Shown here in pieces: positions 12,757 through 25,010 of a stretch of DNA of 64,000 nt; position 1 is the first letter of the stretch, and the number at the start of each line of letters is the position of its first letter. The position numbers and the translations under genes were made by a program. Origin of the DNA: Gigaspora margarita (taxonomy: Eukaryota > Glomeromycota > Glomeromycetes > Diversisporales > Gigasporaceae). The DNA lies in NCBI GenBank assembly GCA_009809945.1, contig WTPW01002090.1, positions 1 to 64,000 of the forward strand, given 5' to 3'. Under the pieces are notes generated by a model that saw nothing but the letters and a program-made list of their open reading frames with translations, did not search any database and was not told the DNA's origin.

Positions 12757-13114
12757 ATTATAAAATGCACTTATAGTGTTTTGCTACCAAAGATAAATTA
12801 GATTTGCAAATCCGTATATCAAAAACAAAAAAATAAATTTTTATAAAACAAAAAATAAATTTTAATTACTTTAGAGTTAGGGTGAGGCATGAGATTTTAT
12901 CAGGACATTAGTATATACAAAATTTAGCAAGGAAATTTTTTTATTAGAGCCCTAAAGTTGGCTTCATAAGCAAAATTTTGAAATATGAATATTTTTTTAA
13001 AAAAAATAAACAAAAAAATGAAATTTTATGTTACACCTGATCTTAAATTTTGATTGGCTATTCTAATAGTTTTGTATAACATGGTGTAAAACACTATAGG
13101 TGCATTTTAGTAAA
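12757..13114. mobile_element. MITE, TTACTAAAATGCAC family, copy A
   Basis: Terminal inverted repeats: TAAAATGCACTTATAGTGTT at the left, and the reverse complement of ACACTATAGGTGCATTTTAG at the right. The interior holds TTAGAGTTAGGGTGAGGCAT. A second element of almost the same length (13555-13914) carries the same interior motif in the opposite direction. No transposase frame, so non-autonomous. Confidence 0.75.
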
Positions 13115-13554
13115 ACTCTTTATGAATATTGGATAGAAAATTCAAAAATAATCAGGAAGAATTCAATATAAAAAAATGTTGCCTTTTGAGGTGTTGATCC
13201 AATTACTAGTGAATAATTATTTAATTAGAAAGATATTGATAATAAATCGTTATATTATGTAAAACAGTATTTACAAATAGTATTGCATAGTTGCCAAAGC
13301 CAGTTCCTGGAGAATTCTAGAATAGTTTAAAATTAAATACATAGAGCAGTTTATAAATATGTAAATTGATATATTTATTTTCAATTTAAATAAGTATAAT
13401 TTGTTTAATCTTTTTAAATTTTTATTAAAATATATTATTTTAATAATTACATAGCAAATTAAACAATTAAAAATAATTTTAGCATGCAAGGACTAAAAAT
13501 AACTAAATTATTTTTACTAATTTATAAAGTATTTCATTAAATATTGCAGATCGA

Positions 13555-13914
13555 GTTTACTAAAATGCACTACTGGTACCAACACCACAATGATTTTCAC
13601 CAATCACATTTTTTAAATGCAGTGTAATGTAAAGATCTTGTATAACATAAATTTTTTGCCATTTTGCTATTTTTTTCAAAAATACCTTCTAACTCAAAAT
13701 TTCATCTATAAAACCACTTTTTTTTTTTAAAAAAAAAAAATTCCTTATAAAATTTCACTATATACTATGCCTCACCCTAACCCCTAACTATTAATTCTCA
13801 CTTAACATTTATTAAATTCAATTTTTGTTTATTTTTTTTTGTTTATTTTTTTATATTAATCTTCACATTACACCACATACTGGTGTTGAACACCAGTGGT
13901 GCGTTTTAGTAAAC
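13555..13914. mobile_element. MITE, TTACTAAAATGCAC family, copy B (inverted)
   Basis: Left end GTTTACTAAAATGCACTACT and right end GTGCGTTTTAGTAAAC are inverted repeats. About 360 bp. The interior phrase ATGCCTCACCCTAACCCC is the reverse complement of the motif in copy A, so this copy lies in the opposite orientation. The short frame across it is not conserved in copy A. Confidence 0.75.
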
Positions 13915-14231
13915 TTGTTGCAGATAATAAATGGTATAAATATGGTAATAAAAGTAAACTTGTATATTTGTAAGAACTGCATAATTTTTATTTTAAGAGG
14001 GAAGTTAAATCATTAGCAAAAAATAAAGCTTATAAATTTATTTATATATCTTTTTTTTATCAAAAATTAAAGTCAATACAAATAGTTAGCTTATAAATTT
14101 ATAATCCTTCAACAAACTAAATTGGCTACAAAACAGATATAAAAGAAATATTAATAACATTTTATATATATCAGAAACTTTAAAGAAATTGAGGTTTAAG
14201 CCCTTGATTTGTTAGTAGCAAATAAAAAAAC

Positions 14232-14827
14232 CCTATTTTAATAAAGTCAAATTATTTATTGTCACTGATTATTGTGAAATCAGATTATCGTAAAATCTAT
14301 GTGATCTCTGAATCCTAAAATTTTTGAAAATCATGTAAACAATTGATCTAATCGATCTATACTATATAATTAAAACAATCGGATGCTATAACTGGGGTTA
14401 ATTCAATATTGCCTATATATTATATAAATCTTATTCTTGATATCTATATATAAAAGACCTTCTAACTGTATCAAAAAGGTGACACTAACCTTAACCCTAA
14501 ACATGAGGTAAAATTTTTTTTGTTAGTGGTTTTATAGACTCTTTTTTGCCTCATAGTTAGAGTTAGGGTTAGGGTTAGAGTGCCTTTTTGATACAGTTAG
14601 AAGGTCTTTTATATATAGATATCAAGAATGCAATTTATGCAGCATATAAGCATACTAACTGGTTATAGTATTCAATTGCTTGTAGTATAGATCAATTAGA
14701 TCAATTTTTTACATGATTTTTGAAAATTTTAGAAAATTTGATGATACAGAGATCATGCGAATTTTACGTAATCCAATTTCACAATAATTCACAATATTTA
14801 TTATAATATAAGATTTTATTAATAAGG
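14232..14827. mobile_element. Foldback element with long arms and a telomere-like loop
   Basis: The two halves are reverse complements over almost the whole length, with the best arms TTCTTGATATCTATATATAA and TAGAAGGTCTTTTATATATA near 14432-14480 and 14588-14632. The central loop carries ACCTTAACCCTAAAC on one side and TTAGGGTTAGGGTTAG on the other. The outer arms have more mismatches than the inner ones. No coding content. Confidence 0.8.
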
Positions 14828-15393
14828 CTTTAAAGCAATATTAGTAATAAAAACAAAAAATTGTTAATTTTATATTCTTTGCTAAACTATCTAATTAAAT
14901 CACTGATTATTTTATAATATATTAATTAGAGCACATGCCACACTATGTAATAAATTATAATAAAAATTATAATAAAAACATATAATTTACTACAAACATT
15001 AAGACGGCCTTTATTTTTAACTTAAATATTAACTTTTCAAATTTTGGAATTAAGCATATCACAAATAGTAAATTAAGATTATTTAAAATACATTTTTAAA
15101 ATTTTGCAAAATATGTATAATTTTATAAAAATTTTTAAAAAATAAATTTCAAAATTTAAAATTGCAAATTATATGTAAAATTTTATGCTGAACAAAATTT
15201 ACTTATATGAAAAATAGATTATTTTAATAAAAACTATGTTTACTATATCTTAACATAAATAATTAGTTTATCTATATAAAACTTTCTTTTTTATCAAGAC
15301 AATACAATACATCTTGGCTCTTAAGTAAAGTTGTTTAGCATGAAATTTTATAACTATAATATTATTTATAATAAAAATTATAATTAAAATATT

Positions 15394-15590
15394 TGAGATT
15401 GGTCAAGGAGCAGACAAGATCTGAGGGTTTAAATAGGTAATTCCTGTTAGAATAGAACTTTTGGGTGGACCGTTTAAATTAGATACCAAAAGTGTACATA
15501 TGCCTAGTTGTACTCTTGTTTCTGTGTAATTGCTAATGAGTAAACTGAATAAAGCCTATGCCAAAAATGGGCACTTTGAGATCAAAAAAA
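15394..15590 (+). mobile_element. 3' end fragment of the SINE-A-like retroposon
   Basis: The phrases GAGCAGA, GGTTTAAATA, GTACATATGCCTAGTTGTAC, GAATAAAGCC and GGGCACTTTGAGATC then an A run match the 3' portions of the decayed copies at 36640-37190 (same strand) and 21317-22290 (reverse strand). 5'-truncated and A-tailed, as expected of a reverse-transcribed insertion. Confidence 0.6.
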
Positions 15591-16280
15591 ATTATAACAA
15601 AAATATATAAATTTATTGTAAACTTTAAGTCTAGCTTTATTTTCAACTTATATGTTAATTTTTTTTATATCAAAATAGTAGATTAGAGTTATTAGAACAC
15701 TTTATTAAAATTTTGCAAAATTTACATATTTTTATAATTTAATTGATAATTTCCAGTTAACTAGAAAGTAATTATAGTGTAATATAATGCAAATTATATA
15801 TAAATAGTAATATAGGTTACCTTGACCAAAGCTGGGTCAATAGGTTGGTTAAATTTTAGCCTGCACCTTTGTGCACTAGGCTGGTTAATAAAAGAAGTAT
15901 TAGAATCAATTCTCTTTTAAAGCATGTTTCAGACTAGGAATTAAATAAAATTAGTTAACTATTTATAATAATATAAAAGAATTGGCTTATTTAGGTGATA
16001 AACTGGCAAATAGCAAATATAAACTAAGTATCAGAATGTTTGAAGGTATAGACAATCAATCAATATAAAATACTAACATGCTAGAATTTTTCAAGGATAA
16101 AAAGAATAAAAATTAAATAATTTAAACTATCTAATAGCATTTTACATATTTTAATATAAAATAAATATTGACTAATTATGATTAAAAAAAATTATATTAA
16201 CAAAAGATTAACTAGTTAATCAGCCAAAGCTTTTTTGAAATTAGTTTTAGCCCACAATTTTTTTATCATCCCATATTACT

Positions 16281-16700
16281 ATATATAAAAATCACTATAT
16301 GTGAAATGTAGTGTGCTTCCATTTAAAAAAATTATTTTTACTAAGTTAACAATACATGTCAACTAATTGAAAATTGTAAAGCTTATTAAGATGCAACTAA
16401 TATGGTTAAATTATCCAAATTAGCCCAGTAAAAAATGAGATATTATCAAAAAATCATTAGCTAACTATATAAAATCTTCATATAAACAAACATTGTTTAT
16501 ATAGAGATTTTATATAGTAATTCAAAAGTTTTTCAACAATATTTTACTATTTATAAGCTAATTTGGATAATCTAACCACTGTTAGATGCATCTTGATAAG
16601 CTTTACAACTTTTAATTAGTCAATATATTGTTAATTTAATAAGAAAAATTTTTAAATAAAAGCATGCCACATTTCACCTATATAGTGATTTTTATATATA
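16281..16700. mobile_element. Foldback element of about 420 bp
   Basis: Outer arms ATATATAAAAATCACTATAT and its reverse complement at 16678-16700 enclose further paired sequence: CTAATTGAAAATTGTAAAGC pairs with GCTTTACAACTTTTAATTAG, and ATCCAAATTAGC with GCTAATTTGGAT. The middle carries ACTATATAAAATCT in both orientations. Related arms occur again at 61240-61740. Confidence 0.75.
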
Positions 16701-17177
16701 ATTTGAATTAAATTATACTTTAATCACTCTCTTGACTGGCAGATTATCAATTAATTTTTTTTAAAAAAAATTTCAAAATTTAAAATTGCAATTATATAAT
16801 AAATTTTATGCTAAACAAAGCTTATTTAGATAACAAAATAGATTGTCTTAGTAAAAAATATAGTTGCTATATATTAAAGTAAAAAACTATAGTTTTATAT
16901 ATAACCCTTTTTTTTTTATTAAAATCTATCTTGGGATCTTAAGCAAAGTTGTTTAGTATAAAATTTTATAACAATATTAAAGCACAGCATTCAATTTTAT
17001 AATATTTACTAAGTAAAAAATTAAACTAATATTTTGTAAAAAATTTTTTAAAAAAATGTTTTGCAAAAGTTTTAGTTCAATAGTACAATATTTGAAAATT
17101 GAATTCTGTCTTTATATAACAACAGCTTTAACATGCACTATGATTAATATATCAAAAATTCTTAGTAATATTTAATA

Positions 17178-17294
17178 ATATGGGATCTTTGCTAGCAAAA
17201 TGACCCTCCGAGCCATTGTTACACAAGATTTTTATTAAGAAAAACATAATAAATCTATTTTTAGAAAAAAATTTTGCTAGCAAAGATCCCATAT
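17178..17294. mobile_element. Short MITE, ATATGGGATCTTTGCTAG family, copy 1
   Basis: ATATGGGATCTTTGCTAGCA at the left and its perfect reverse complement at the right end (17275-17294) form a 20 bp inverted repeat around a ~75 bp centre. A larger relative lies at 20168-20434. Confidence 0.8.
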
Positions 17295-17418
17295 GGGTTA
17301 ACTTAGAAAATATTGTATTAGCAAGGTATCTTGAAATATGAATATTTTATGATAGTTACAAAAAAAGATCAAATCAAATCTGAATAATTTTTTAATCAAT
17401 ATTTAAAAATTAAAATAG

Positions 17419-17799
17419 GTTAATTACCAATCTGGATAAGATCAGCACTATAGCTATATTATTACCATATTTGGAATTGGGGATAAACAAATATATAAAC
17501 AATATATTAGTAAATCTGTTTTAGGCCTAATAAAAAGTTTTTTTATACTAAGTAAATATTATTTTTGGCTCTAAGTAAAGTTGTAGATCAGGTTCTTGTA
17601 TGTTTACTGTCAAAATTTCATTAAAATCGGACTTGTATAAGAAGATATGAGTAAAAATATTTTTAATATTCTTTAAAGCATATAAAAATTTTATATATAC
17701 AGGCCTGATCCAGATTTTGTACTACCTTGTTTATATATTTATTTTGCCCCAATTCTAAATATAGAAATATTGCTGATCTTATCTGAATTGGCAATTAAG
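17419..17799. mobile_element. Foldback element of about 380 bp
   Basis: Left arm TTAATTACCAATCTGGATAA pairs with TTATCTGAATTGGCAATTAA on the right. Both continue through GATCAGCA / TGCTGATC and the CCAATTC region further in. No coding content. Confidence 0.7.
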
Positions 17800-17964
17800 T
17801 ATTTTTTAGAATTATTTAAAACTATTTATAAAAAGGTTGGGCCTAATTAGCTGCCCCAAGGCTAGTTAGCCTAGCCAACTCTATTTTTATTGGTCTATAT
17901 TACTAGTAATATTTCAATTACAATTTATTATCAATTATTATACAATAATGTAAAACCTGAGTTA

Positions 17965-19226
17965 TAGTGCCCGCCATAAGTATCTGACCCTCTGTAACAT
18001 GAAGAGAGGCAAGATAAAACTTTATTTTTTTTTATTAAAAAATATATAATTCATTTAGACTACTAATATATTATATAATTCCTATTGGCTTCAATTAAAG
18101 CTTCAACCCACCTTTCCATACTATGGGCTAATTTAGTAGCAAGTTCATGAGTTAATGCATTCCACTCTTTTACCAAACACGATTTTAATCCTGCAAGAGT
18201 TCTAATTTTTTTTTTGCTATTTTAATTTTTAATAATATCCAAATATTTTTAATAGGATTTTGGTCAGGGGAAACAGATGGCCAGAAAGAGCCTTGACATT
18301 GTTTTCTTTCTTCCAATTCTTTGACAAAGTTGCACAATGCTTCGAATTATTGTCTTATTGCAAAATCCAACTATCTGAATTAGCTCCAAAAAGAAGCTTA
18401 GCACATAGGAGGAGACCTTGTTCATATATCCTAACCATATATTTGGCATTCAAGTTGTGCTAAAAGTAAATTAGCTTGCCAAAGTTTGAAGATGAAAAAC
18501 AACTCTACACGTTGAGCTTCAATGGATGCTTCATGAACTGCCATAATTTATACTACCCTGACCACTGCCAGGTTCTTGAATGCAGTTGATTCAAATGGAA
18601 TGTACTTTTATCTGTAAATATTACCTGGTCCCAGTCAAAATCCTGATGATCTTTTGTTCATTTTAGCCATTTCTCTTTGTGCTTCTCTGTGAGAAGTTGT
18701 TTGGAAAGTTTTGCCATATATTTTGCCCCACCTTCACGTAGACACTTTTGAATAGTGCATACACTAATACTAACATTCTGTTTTCTATTTCCTGTTGTAT
18801 TTCAATAGCAGTTACATTTTCTTTGTCACTTGCAAGCTTAAGGATCTTTGTATCTTGCCATGGAGTAGTGATCTGATTTTGGCCATGTTTTGGTTCATCA
18901 TTTAAATTTTTTGTTTTCCCCTATTTTTTTATCCAATAAAGCGCACTAGACTTACTACAGCCTACAATCTTTGCTGTGGCACCAAGCCCAAGCTTTGGAC
19001 CTTTGGAATAATAGTACAAAAAAAAGATTTCATATTGCTTATGTAGTGGAAGAGGCATTTAAGAGTTCAAATTTGGGCAAAGAACATTGTCCTAGTAAAT
19101 AGATAAATTGCTACAAATTGTAAGTATAATTAGCATTTGTATCTTTGTTTGTTATGGGAAAATTTTAAGGTTGTATATACAATGCATGTGAAGTTACACT
19201 GGGTCAGATACTTACAGTGGGCACTG
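17965..19226 (-). mobile_element. Tc1-type DNA transposon, decayed
   Basis: Terminal inverted repeats (T/C)AGTGCCC followed by TAAGTATCTGACCC at both ends, each bordered by TA (17963-17964 and 19227-19228), the duplication typical of Tc1/mariner. The length of 1262 bp is normal for a single-gene element. The transposase frame lies on the minus strand. Confidence 0.9.
18063..19058 (-). pseudogene. Tc1-type transposase, broken
   Basis: From ATG at 19058 the translation begins MPLPLHKQYEIFFLY and passes through a helix-turn-helix region with GLGATAKIVGCSKSSALYWI. The catalytic blocks follow on the minus strand: VIFTDKSTFHLN with the first Asp (near 18606-18618), DNNSKH with the second Asp directly after an in-frame stop (near 18346-18357), and SPDQNPIKNIW (near 18239-18280), where the family has Glu (IEN) and this copy has Lys. 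The C-terminal block with LAHSMERWVEALIEA ends at the stop at 18063. At least one frameshift and several stops are present. The element could not produce active transposase. The family and the DD34E arrangement are established knowledge; the residue changes are read from the sequence. Confidence 0.88.
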
Positions 19227-19242
19227 TACTAGCTAGAAAGTT

Positions 19243-19340
19243 TATATATAGAGTAAAATCTGCTATATAGATCCTATAAAAGTTAAAATTTGCTTTTGTA
19301 TAATTACTAACTCAATTTCAGATTTTACTCTATATAGTAA
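19243..19340. repeat. Short inverted repeat beside the Tc1 element
   Basis: TATATAGAGTAAAATCTG (left) and CAGATTTTACTCTATATA (right) are perfect inverted repeats around an AT-rich core. It is likely a very small MITE or an end-only remnant. Confidence 0.6.
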
Positions 19341-19402
19341 ATTTTAATAGCTAATAATTTAGATTTTACCCTGTTTTATTATTATTATAAATTTTACAAA
19401 AT

Positions 19403-19800
19403 AAGGTTCAGGTTCTATAGCTTAATTGTTAAGCTCTTGTTTTTTTTATAGACAATATTAATAGTTCAAGTTTGTCTAGAAGTAAAATAATTAAAAATAA
19501 TTAAAGTCTATTATCAGCCCTATAGTGAATTTCAAGTAAAGATATATATTTAAATTAAGAAGTTTATAGAAAAAACTCTTATAGCAAAGAATTAGTACTG
19601 CTATATTGATAACTATGAAGAATACTACTAGTGTTTGTAGAAAAGAATTGGCTTTGCCAATTATGGAATTATCTCTGCTAAAAAAATTTAAATTAGTATA
19701 AATATAGAATCTATTTCTATTTTAGTAAAGTTTATTTCCAGAATGAATTAGCTTTAAAATCTATAAATAAAAATTAAGTTTGGTATTATAAAAAAATATT
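19403..19800 (+). mobile_element. Possible tRNA-headed SINE, heavily decayed
   Basis: TATAGCTTAATTGTTAAGCT resembles a Pol III A box region, and AATAGTTCAAGTTTG about 45 bases later resembles a B box. No target duplication was found, the tRNA could not fold well, and the 3' limit is a guess. Confidence 0.35.
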
Positions 19801-20167
19801 AAAAATTAGAAACATTAAATATAGTATATACAAGCAGATTCTAGTAGATAATCTGTAAGCAGAGCTTTTAAATAGAGAATAATAAGTAGCTAATTATATT
19901 CTTATTGATATACAAAATGTAATATAATGCATATTTGAAATGTGTGTGTTTGTAGTACAACAAAAATCTTTTAAAGTTCATTATTGCTAAGAGTTAGGGT
20001 TAGAGGTTAGAAAGTGCTTTTTATAATGTAAAATTACTCATCAAAAACAGTTTCTTCTACAGATTTTTGATAAGTAACCAATTTTTGGCAAAACAGATAT
20101 TTGTGTTGAACTTTTCTAATTGTATTGCATTATACCTGTCATAAAATCTAATTTGCAGTTAGACAAT

Positions 20168-20434
20168 ATATGGAATCTTTACTAGGAAAATCACCCCTTA
20201 ACATTTTCTGATTGGGCTAATTTGGATAAACTTAAACCAATATACCAGTTTTTATTTGCATACAAATCATCTTTTGACTTTATTGATTCGAAAGTTTATT
20301 TAATACACTATTGAATCAATAAAGGCAAAAGATGATTTATATTTATATAAGAACTGGTGTGTTATTCTAAATTTGTCCAAAATAACCTGACTAGAAAATG
20401 TTGAAAAGTGATTTTCCTAGCAAAGATCCTATAT
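20168..20434. mobile_element. MITE, ATATGGGATCTTTGCTAG family, copy 2
   Basis: Left ATATGGAATCTTTACTAGGA and right TCCTAGCAAAGATCCTATAT are inverted repeats, and the pairing continues inward through CCCTTAACATTTTCTGATTG and further through TTTGGATAAAC. Same termini as 17178-17294 but with a longer interior. Confidence 0.75.
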
Positions 20435-20859
20435 GCTAAAGTTGTAAACAATCCTAATATATTTCAAATAGTTTGATATAATATAGATAGAATATTTAAT
20501 AAAAACTATAAGACCAAAGAGGTTTATTTATAAAAAAAAAAATTAAAAAAACAAATTTTTTTAAAATAATATTTACTAGTATTAAAATTATTTCTACAAA
20601 CCTATTCTTACTAGTATTACAAATTAATTTATATTTATCAAAATTAATTTAATATTAGATAAATTAAAATCAAAGCACTATTTAGGTTTTTTTTTCTTTA
20701 GCTATATACTACATATAAAGTACCTTTGGTACCTATACTTAACTATTAATACTGTACTATAACTTTGGCAAACACTAAAAATCAGGATTTTTACTATTAA
20801 ACCCTACATTTTTAATAATCTAGGTTTCTTATTTCTATAGTATATTAGTTTAAAGTATT

Positions 20860-21142
20860 AGAAATTATTTGTAACAATGTTTCTGATAGTATTATCTGCC
20901 CAAATTAAAGAATCACAAATATATTTGGCTCCTTTTTAAAAAGAAAGTTTTTATCTAATTGGTATTAATATTCTGAATATTGAAGTATATTTCTACAAGT
21001 ACATTATTGCATCTTATAACTTTTGTTATTTCTAATTAGAATTTTTACTATTAATTCAAATTACTATTATGCAAACTTGAACTAGCAATCTTGTAATTAA
21101 ATATCTCAAAGTATAACTACAATGCTATTGACCCAAATTTTC
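20860..21142 (-). mobile_element. Old copy of SINE-B (tRNA-headed)
   Basis: Read on the minus strand, 21142-21066 follows the head of the SINE at 57009-57565: GGGTCAATAGCATTGTAGTT against AGGTTGATAGCATAGTGGTT, then GATTGCTAGTTCAAGTT against GGTTGCCAGTTCAATTC. Further in, TTAATTTGGGCAG aligns with TTAATTGGGCAG. Differences are mainly C to T and G to A. The 3' limit is uncertain. Confidence 0.55.
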
Positions 21143-21316
21143 TAAGTAATAGAAATATATAAAAAAAAAATTAATAATACTTTATTAGTTTTAAAAGTAA
21201 TATTTTGGTAAAAAAAAAGGTTATCTAAATAAAATTTAATATTAATTAGCTATAAAATTAACTTGGTTTTGTAATATTTTCATACTAGTTATATACTATA
21301 TATTACTAATCTAGTT

Positions 21317-22290
21317 GTTTTTTTTCAAAGTGCCTGTTTTGAAACACAGGTTTATTTTTAGTTTACTTATTATAAATTATGTATAATAAGAGTACAACTT
21401 GATACATATGCACTTTTGATGCATAATTTAAGTAGTCTGCCTGAAGATTCTATAGTAGTAGCCATATATGCGACTCAACTATAGAAATTGTCTATTTAAT
21501 TCTTCTGATTTTTTTTGCTTCTTGACTGATCTCAACTAATTTACAAGAATATTAGTAGCACATTACAATCAGTTTAAACTTTATATATCTATTTTTATCT
21601 TGATTTTTAGAACTTCTTTAATATACCTGAAGATACAATTTAGCTTATCCATAACAGAAAACTTGGTAGAGCAGTACCTATTCTATCTAGGTATTTATTT
21701 ATACTTTAGTAATTATGCATCTACTAAGTCTGATATTTGCAGTTAGAGTTATATCTAACCTCTATAATTACCTAATTCTGCACATATAAGATTTGCTCCA
21801 ACTCTAGTACCTATTTCTACCTTCTACTAGTTCTTTTCTAGTATATTCATAATTTCCAAACCAATTAGTCTTAAAGGGTTGTTTATTTATTATTAGATGA
21901 TATTATGGTCTTTTTTTCTTAGTATCTACTTCTATAGCATAGGCACTGTTTTTCTAGTACAACTCTAGTGCCCAAATTGGTGGTTCTCCATTTCTGAGGA
22001 TCTACTTCATCCAATTCTCAGGCTCCAGTTTCTAATATTCTAGTCTTGGTAGCACTGTTAAAGATCTTTGCTACCTTCTTACTTGGAACTTGCCAAATAG
22101 GTTCCTATTTCTTTGGCTTTTTGGATTTGTGCATCTGAAAGATTCTATTTTAGATAGTAACTAAAATTATACCCATCTGATTAATAATAAACAGTTACCA
22201 GAACACAAAATTTATTTTTCAAAGTATTGCTAATAGGATTTGAACTCTAGACCTGCCACTTTGGAATGAAATTGCTATTCTGGTTGTATT
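21317..22290 (-). mobile_element. Old copy of SINE-A (long tRNA-headed retroposon)
   Basis: On the minus strand the head keeps AGTGGCAGGTCTAGAGTTCA, identical to the head of the young copy at 44962-46229. The order of further shared blocks is the same: AGTAGCAAAGATCTT-like, GAAACTGGAG, CCAAACCA(G/A)TTAG and others. The 3' end instead resembles 15394-15590 and 36640-37190 (TTGTACTCTTATTATAC, then GGCACTTTGA and an A run). C-to-T and G-to-A changes dominate relative to the young copy. Confidence 0.7.
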
Positions 22291-22690
22291 TATTAAATAA
22301 TATTTAAAAAAATAATAAAATTTAATCTAGTTTGTATTTTAACAACTACTATTAAAAATAAACTGCCTATACAAATAGATATCTATATTGCAATATTTGT
22401 ACTAAATCACTTGTTATTAAGTGAGCCAAATTTGTCTTGCTATATATAAAGTGTACCAAATTTGGCTAGATATATTCAAAATGCACCAAATTTGGATTTG
22501 GCTAAATATAAATTAAAATAGATAATTAATGAATCTAAAATATGACAAAAAGAACTAAAAAAAAAATTTTAAATATTTAATTGTGTATATTAGTATAAAT
22601 AAACCATTTTTGAAAATAAGCTACTACTCTTTTGATCAAAAAACTCAAAAAATCTATGATCTGAAAATAAGCTACTTTAGAATTAACAAA

Positions 22691-23003
22691 AGTTGCTATA
22701 TAGTTAAGTCAAAATTTTACTAAGCAATTTAATTAAAGTTGCTTAAATAAACTTATTTAAAAAATCAAAATATGTTATTTTTAAATTTTAATAAAATTGT
22801 AAAGTTTTTATTAATTAGATTTTAATTTTGGTATTCAATGGAAAGATTAAAATTCTATATTAAAAATTAAAAGTTAGTTAATAAAAACTACTTTTATTTT
22901 GACAAAAATTTCAAAATATATGTAATTTAGTCTTCCAAACAAGTTTACTTAAGTGCTAATAATCGATTTTATAGTATAATTTAGATTTTACTATATAACA
23001 ACT
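22691..23003. mobile_element. MITE, AGTTGCTATATAGTAAAG family, copy 1
   Basis: Left AGTTGCTATATAGTTAAGTC and right ATTTTACTATATAACAACT are inverted repeats. About 310 bp, like the copies at 24460-24782 and 29881-30170, with which it shares TTGCTTAA and TAAACTTATTT-like interior words. Confidence 0.75.
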
Positions 23004-23369
23004 GCTGGCAATTAGCAAAAAATTGATTATATTCAAAAATAAGCACCCCAGATTTTTTTTGTCCAAAATATCCAAAAAAGGTAGCTTATTTTTAGATTGC
23101 TACCAATTTAGCTTAAATGTCAAGATGCTTAGCAAAATAAATGATTAGCTCTATAAAATATATATTGAAGTTTCAAATTTTAATTACTAAATTGTTGAAA
23201 CTTAAACTATATATAATAAGCTTCTTCAAAGCCCAATTTTTTCAAGCAAATGAACAAGAACTTAATTTTAATTCCTTAAAAAAAGAAAAAATACAAATTG
23301 ATTAAAATTATTATTATTTCATAGCTTTGCTAAACTATTAAATTAGTATTGTATAAAAAATTTTTTAAT

Positions 23370-23623
23370 AAATGGGAGAGATCAATAGAAAACAGACAAA
23401 TTTTTCTAAGTAAAAGTTTTTTAAACTTTAGATCAAAATATCTTAACAATTATAAAACCAAATCTAATAAAACTTATCTTATTCTAAATCTATATAGTTA
23501 TAAAATTAAAATAAAAATTTTTTATTAAATTTGATTTGATAATTGCTAAGATATTTCAATTCAAATTTTTAAAAAAAGTTAATAAAAACAATTTGCCTGT
23601 TTTCTATTAACTTCACCCCAAAT
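23370..23623. mobile_element. Foldback MITE with GGG...AATAGAAAACAG ends, copy 1
   Basis: Left ATGGGAGAGATCAATAGAAA and right TTTCTATTAACTTCACCCC are inverted repeats that continue through ACAG(A/G)CAAAT. The interior pairs further (AAAATATCTTAACAATTAT with ATAATTGCTAAGATATTT). A close relative lies at 43148-43403. Confidence 0.75.
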
Positions 23624-24039
23624 ATTAATCTAAATATAAGAACATATCTATATACTAATCCTTAATAAAGTAAAAGACAAAATCTCATATTAGCAAAAAA
23701 AAATTATAAAACTGATTTTGAGTAAACTAATCAAACTGTTTAGTATAATTAAGACTAGTTTCTATGCTATTTTATATAGATTATATATATATATTTAATA
23801 TAGCATTTTTGTATTAACTATATATAGTAGTATAGATCAATTTTATAATTTATAACTTATAACTTGCTTGATGCTTAGGCTTATTAAAAGATTCTAATCT
23901 ATAATTTGAATAGTACTAATGAAAAACAATAGATTTGTTAGTTATATTTTTTAAAAAATATTTAAAATTAAAGATTTTATAGATTTTTAAAATATATAAT
24001 TGTTGATAAGAAATGACTTGGCACACTATATAAGAAATT

Positions 24040-24265
24040 ATTGTGCTAAATAAACATTTTATATTTTACAATTGCATGTTTTTTTCAACAATTTTCTATA
24101 TAACACTACCTTTTTATAAGTATAAGCAATCAAATTTTAGTATTTAAGTTTGGTTATAAAATCTAATAATCTAATTTTTAAAATGCAATTTAATTGGCAT
24201 TTTCTAAATGCAAACCTTTCTAAATATATATTTTAGACTTGTTTGTACTGTTATATTTATAGAAA
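24040..24265. mobile_element. Degenerate copy of the CAGTCAGACCTC MITE family
   Basis: Collinear with about 28110-28345: TAACACTACCTTTTTATAA, AATCAAATTTTAGTATTTAAG, TGCAATTTAATTGGC, CTAAATGCAAACCTTTCTAA and TAGACTTGTTTGTAC occur in the same order. The termini are lost or unrecognisable. Confidence 0.6.
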
Positions 24266-24459
24266 ATTAACTATAAATTATAATAATGTTTATATTTAAT
24301 ATTTTTAACTTAACTACAAGAGAAGTGCAGTAAATTATATAATTAGGGTTTATTTAGGTCTAACCCCTCCTCCTGTGATAAGATTATTGACCAATCAAAT
24401 TTTATTTTTTATAATATTAAAAAAATTCAAAAATGTTTTTGACCCCATGTTTGATAACA

Positions 24460-24782
24460 GTCACTACATAGTAAAGTCAAAATTTTACTATATGAATTGA
24501 TTAAAGTTGCTTAAGTAAACATGTTCAGAAGATCTAAATACACTTACTCTAATATTTTTATTAGTATTAGAGAACTTTTTATTATTTAACTTTTTAATTT
24601 TATGTTTGATAATAAAATTAAAATTTTTAAAAAAATACATTCAACAAATTTAAAAATTAAAAGTTAAATAATAAAAACTTCTTAATTTTAATAATATGTG
24701 CATTTTGATATTTCAAACAAGTTTATATAATCGATAATTATTAATTAATATAGTAAAATTTAGACTTTACTATATAGCAACT
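24460..24782. mobile_element. MITE, AGTTGCTATATAGTAAAG family, copy 2
   Basis: Left AGTCACTACATAGTAAAGTC and right GACTTTACTATATAGCAACT are inverted repeats. Interior words TTGCTTAAGTAAAC and TAACTTTTTAATTTT match copies 1 and 3. Confidence 0.8.
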
Positions 24783-25010
24783 TTTTGTAAATTTTTATTA
24801 TAATAAATACTTCAATATTATTGGCTATTTTACTATATATATATATAGAATGTGATAAATGGGGACCCCCTTCCCCCTAAAAATTAGTAATTTACTGCAC
24901 TTGCTTAAATGTATAAAGGACCTAATATTTGAACTTTGGATTTTATATATATTTGTAAAGTTTTGCAAAAATATAAAAAACAATTATAATATTTTGAATA
25001 ATTTATAATA

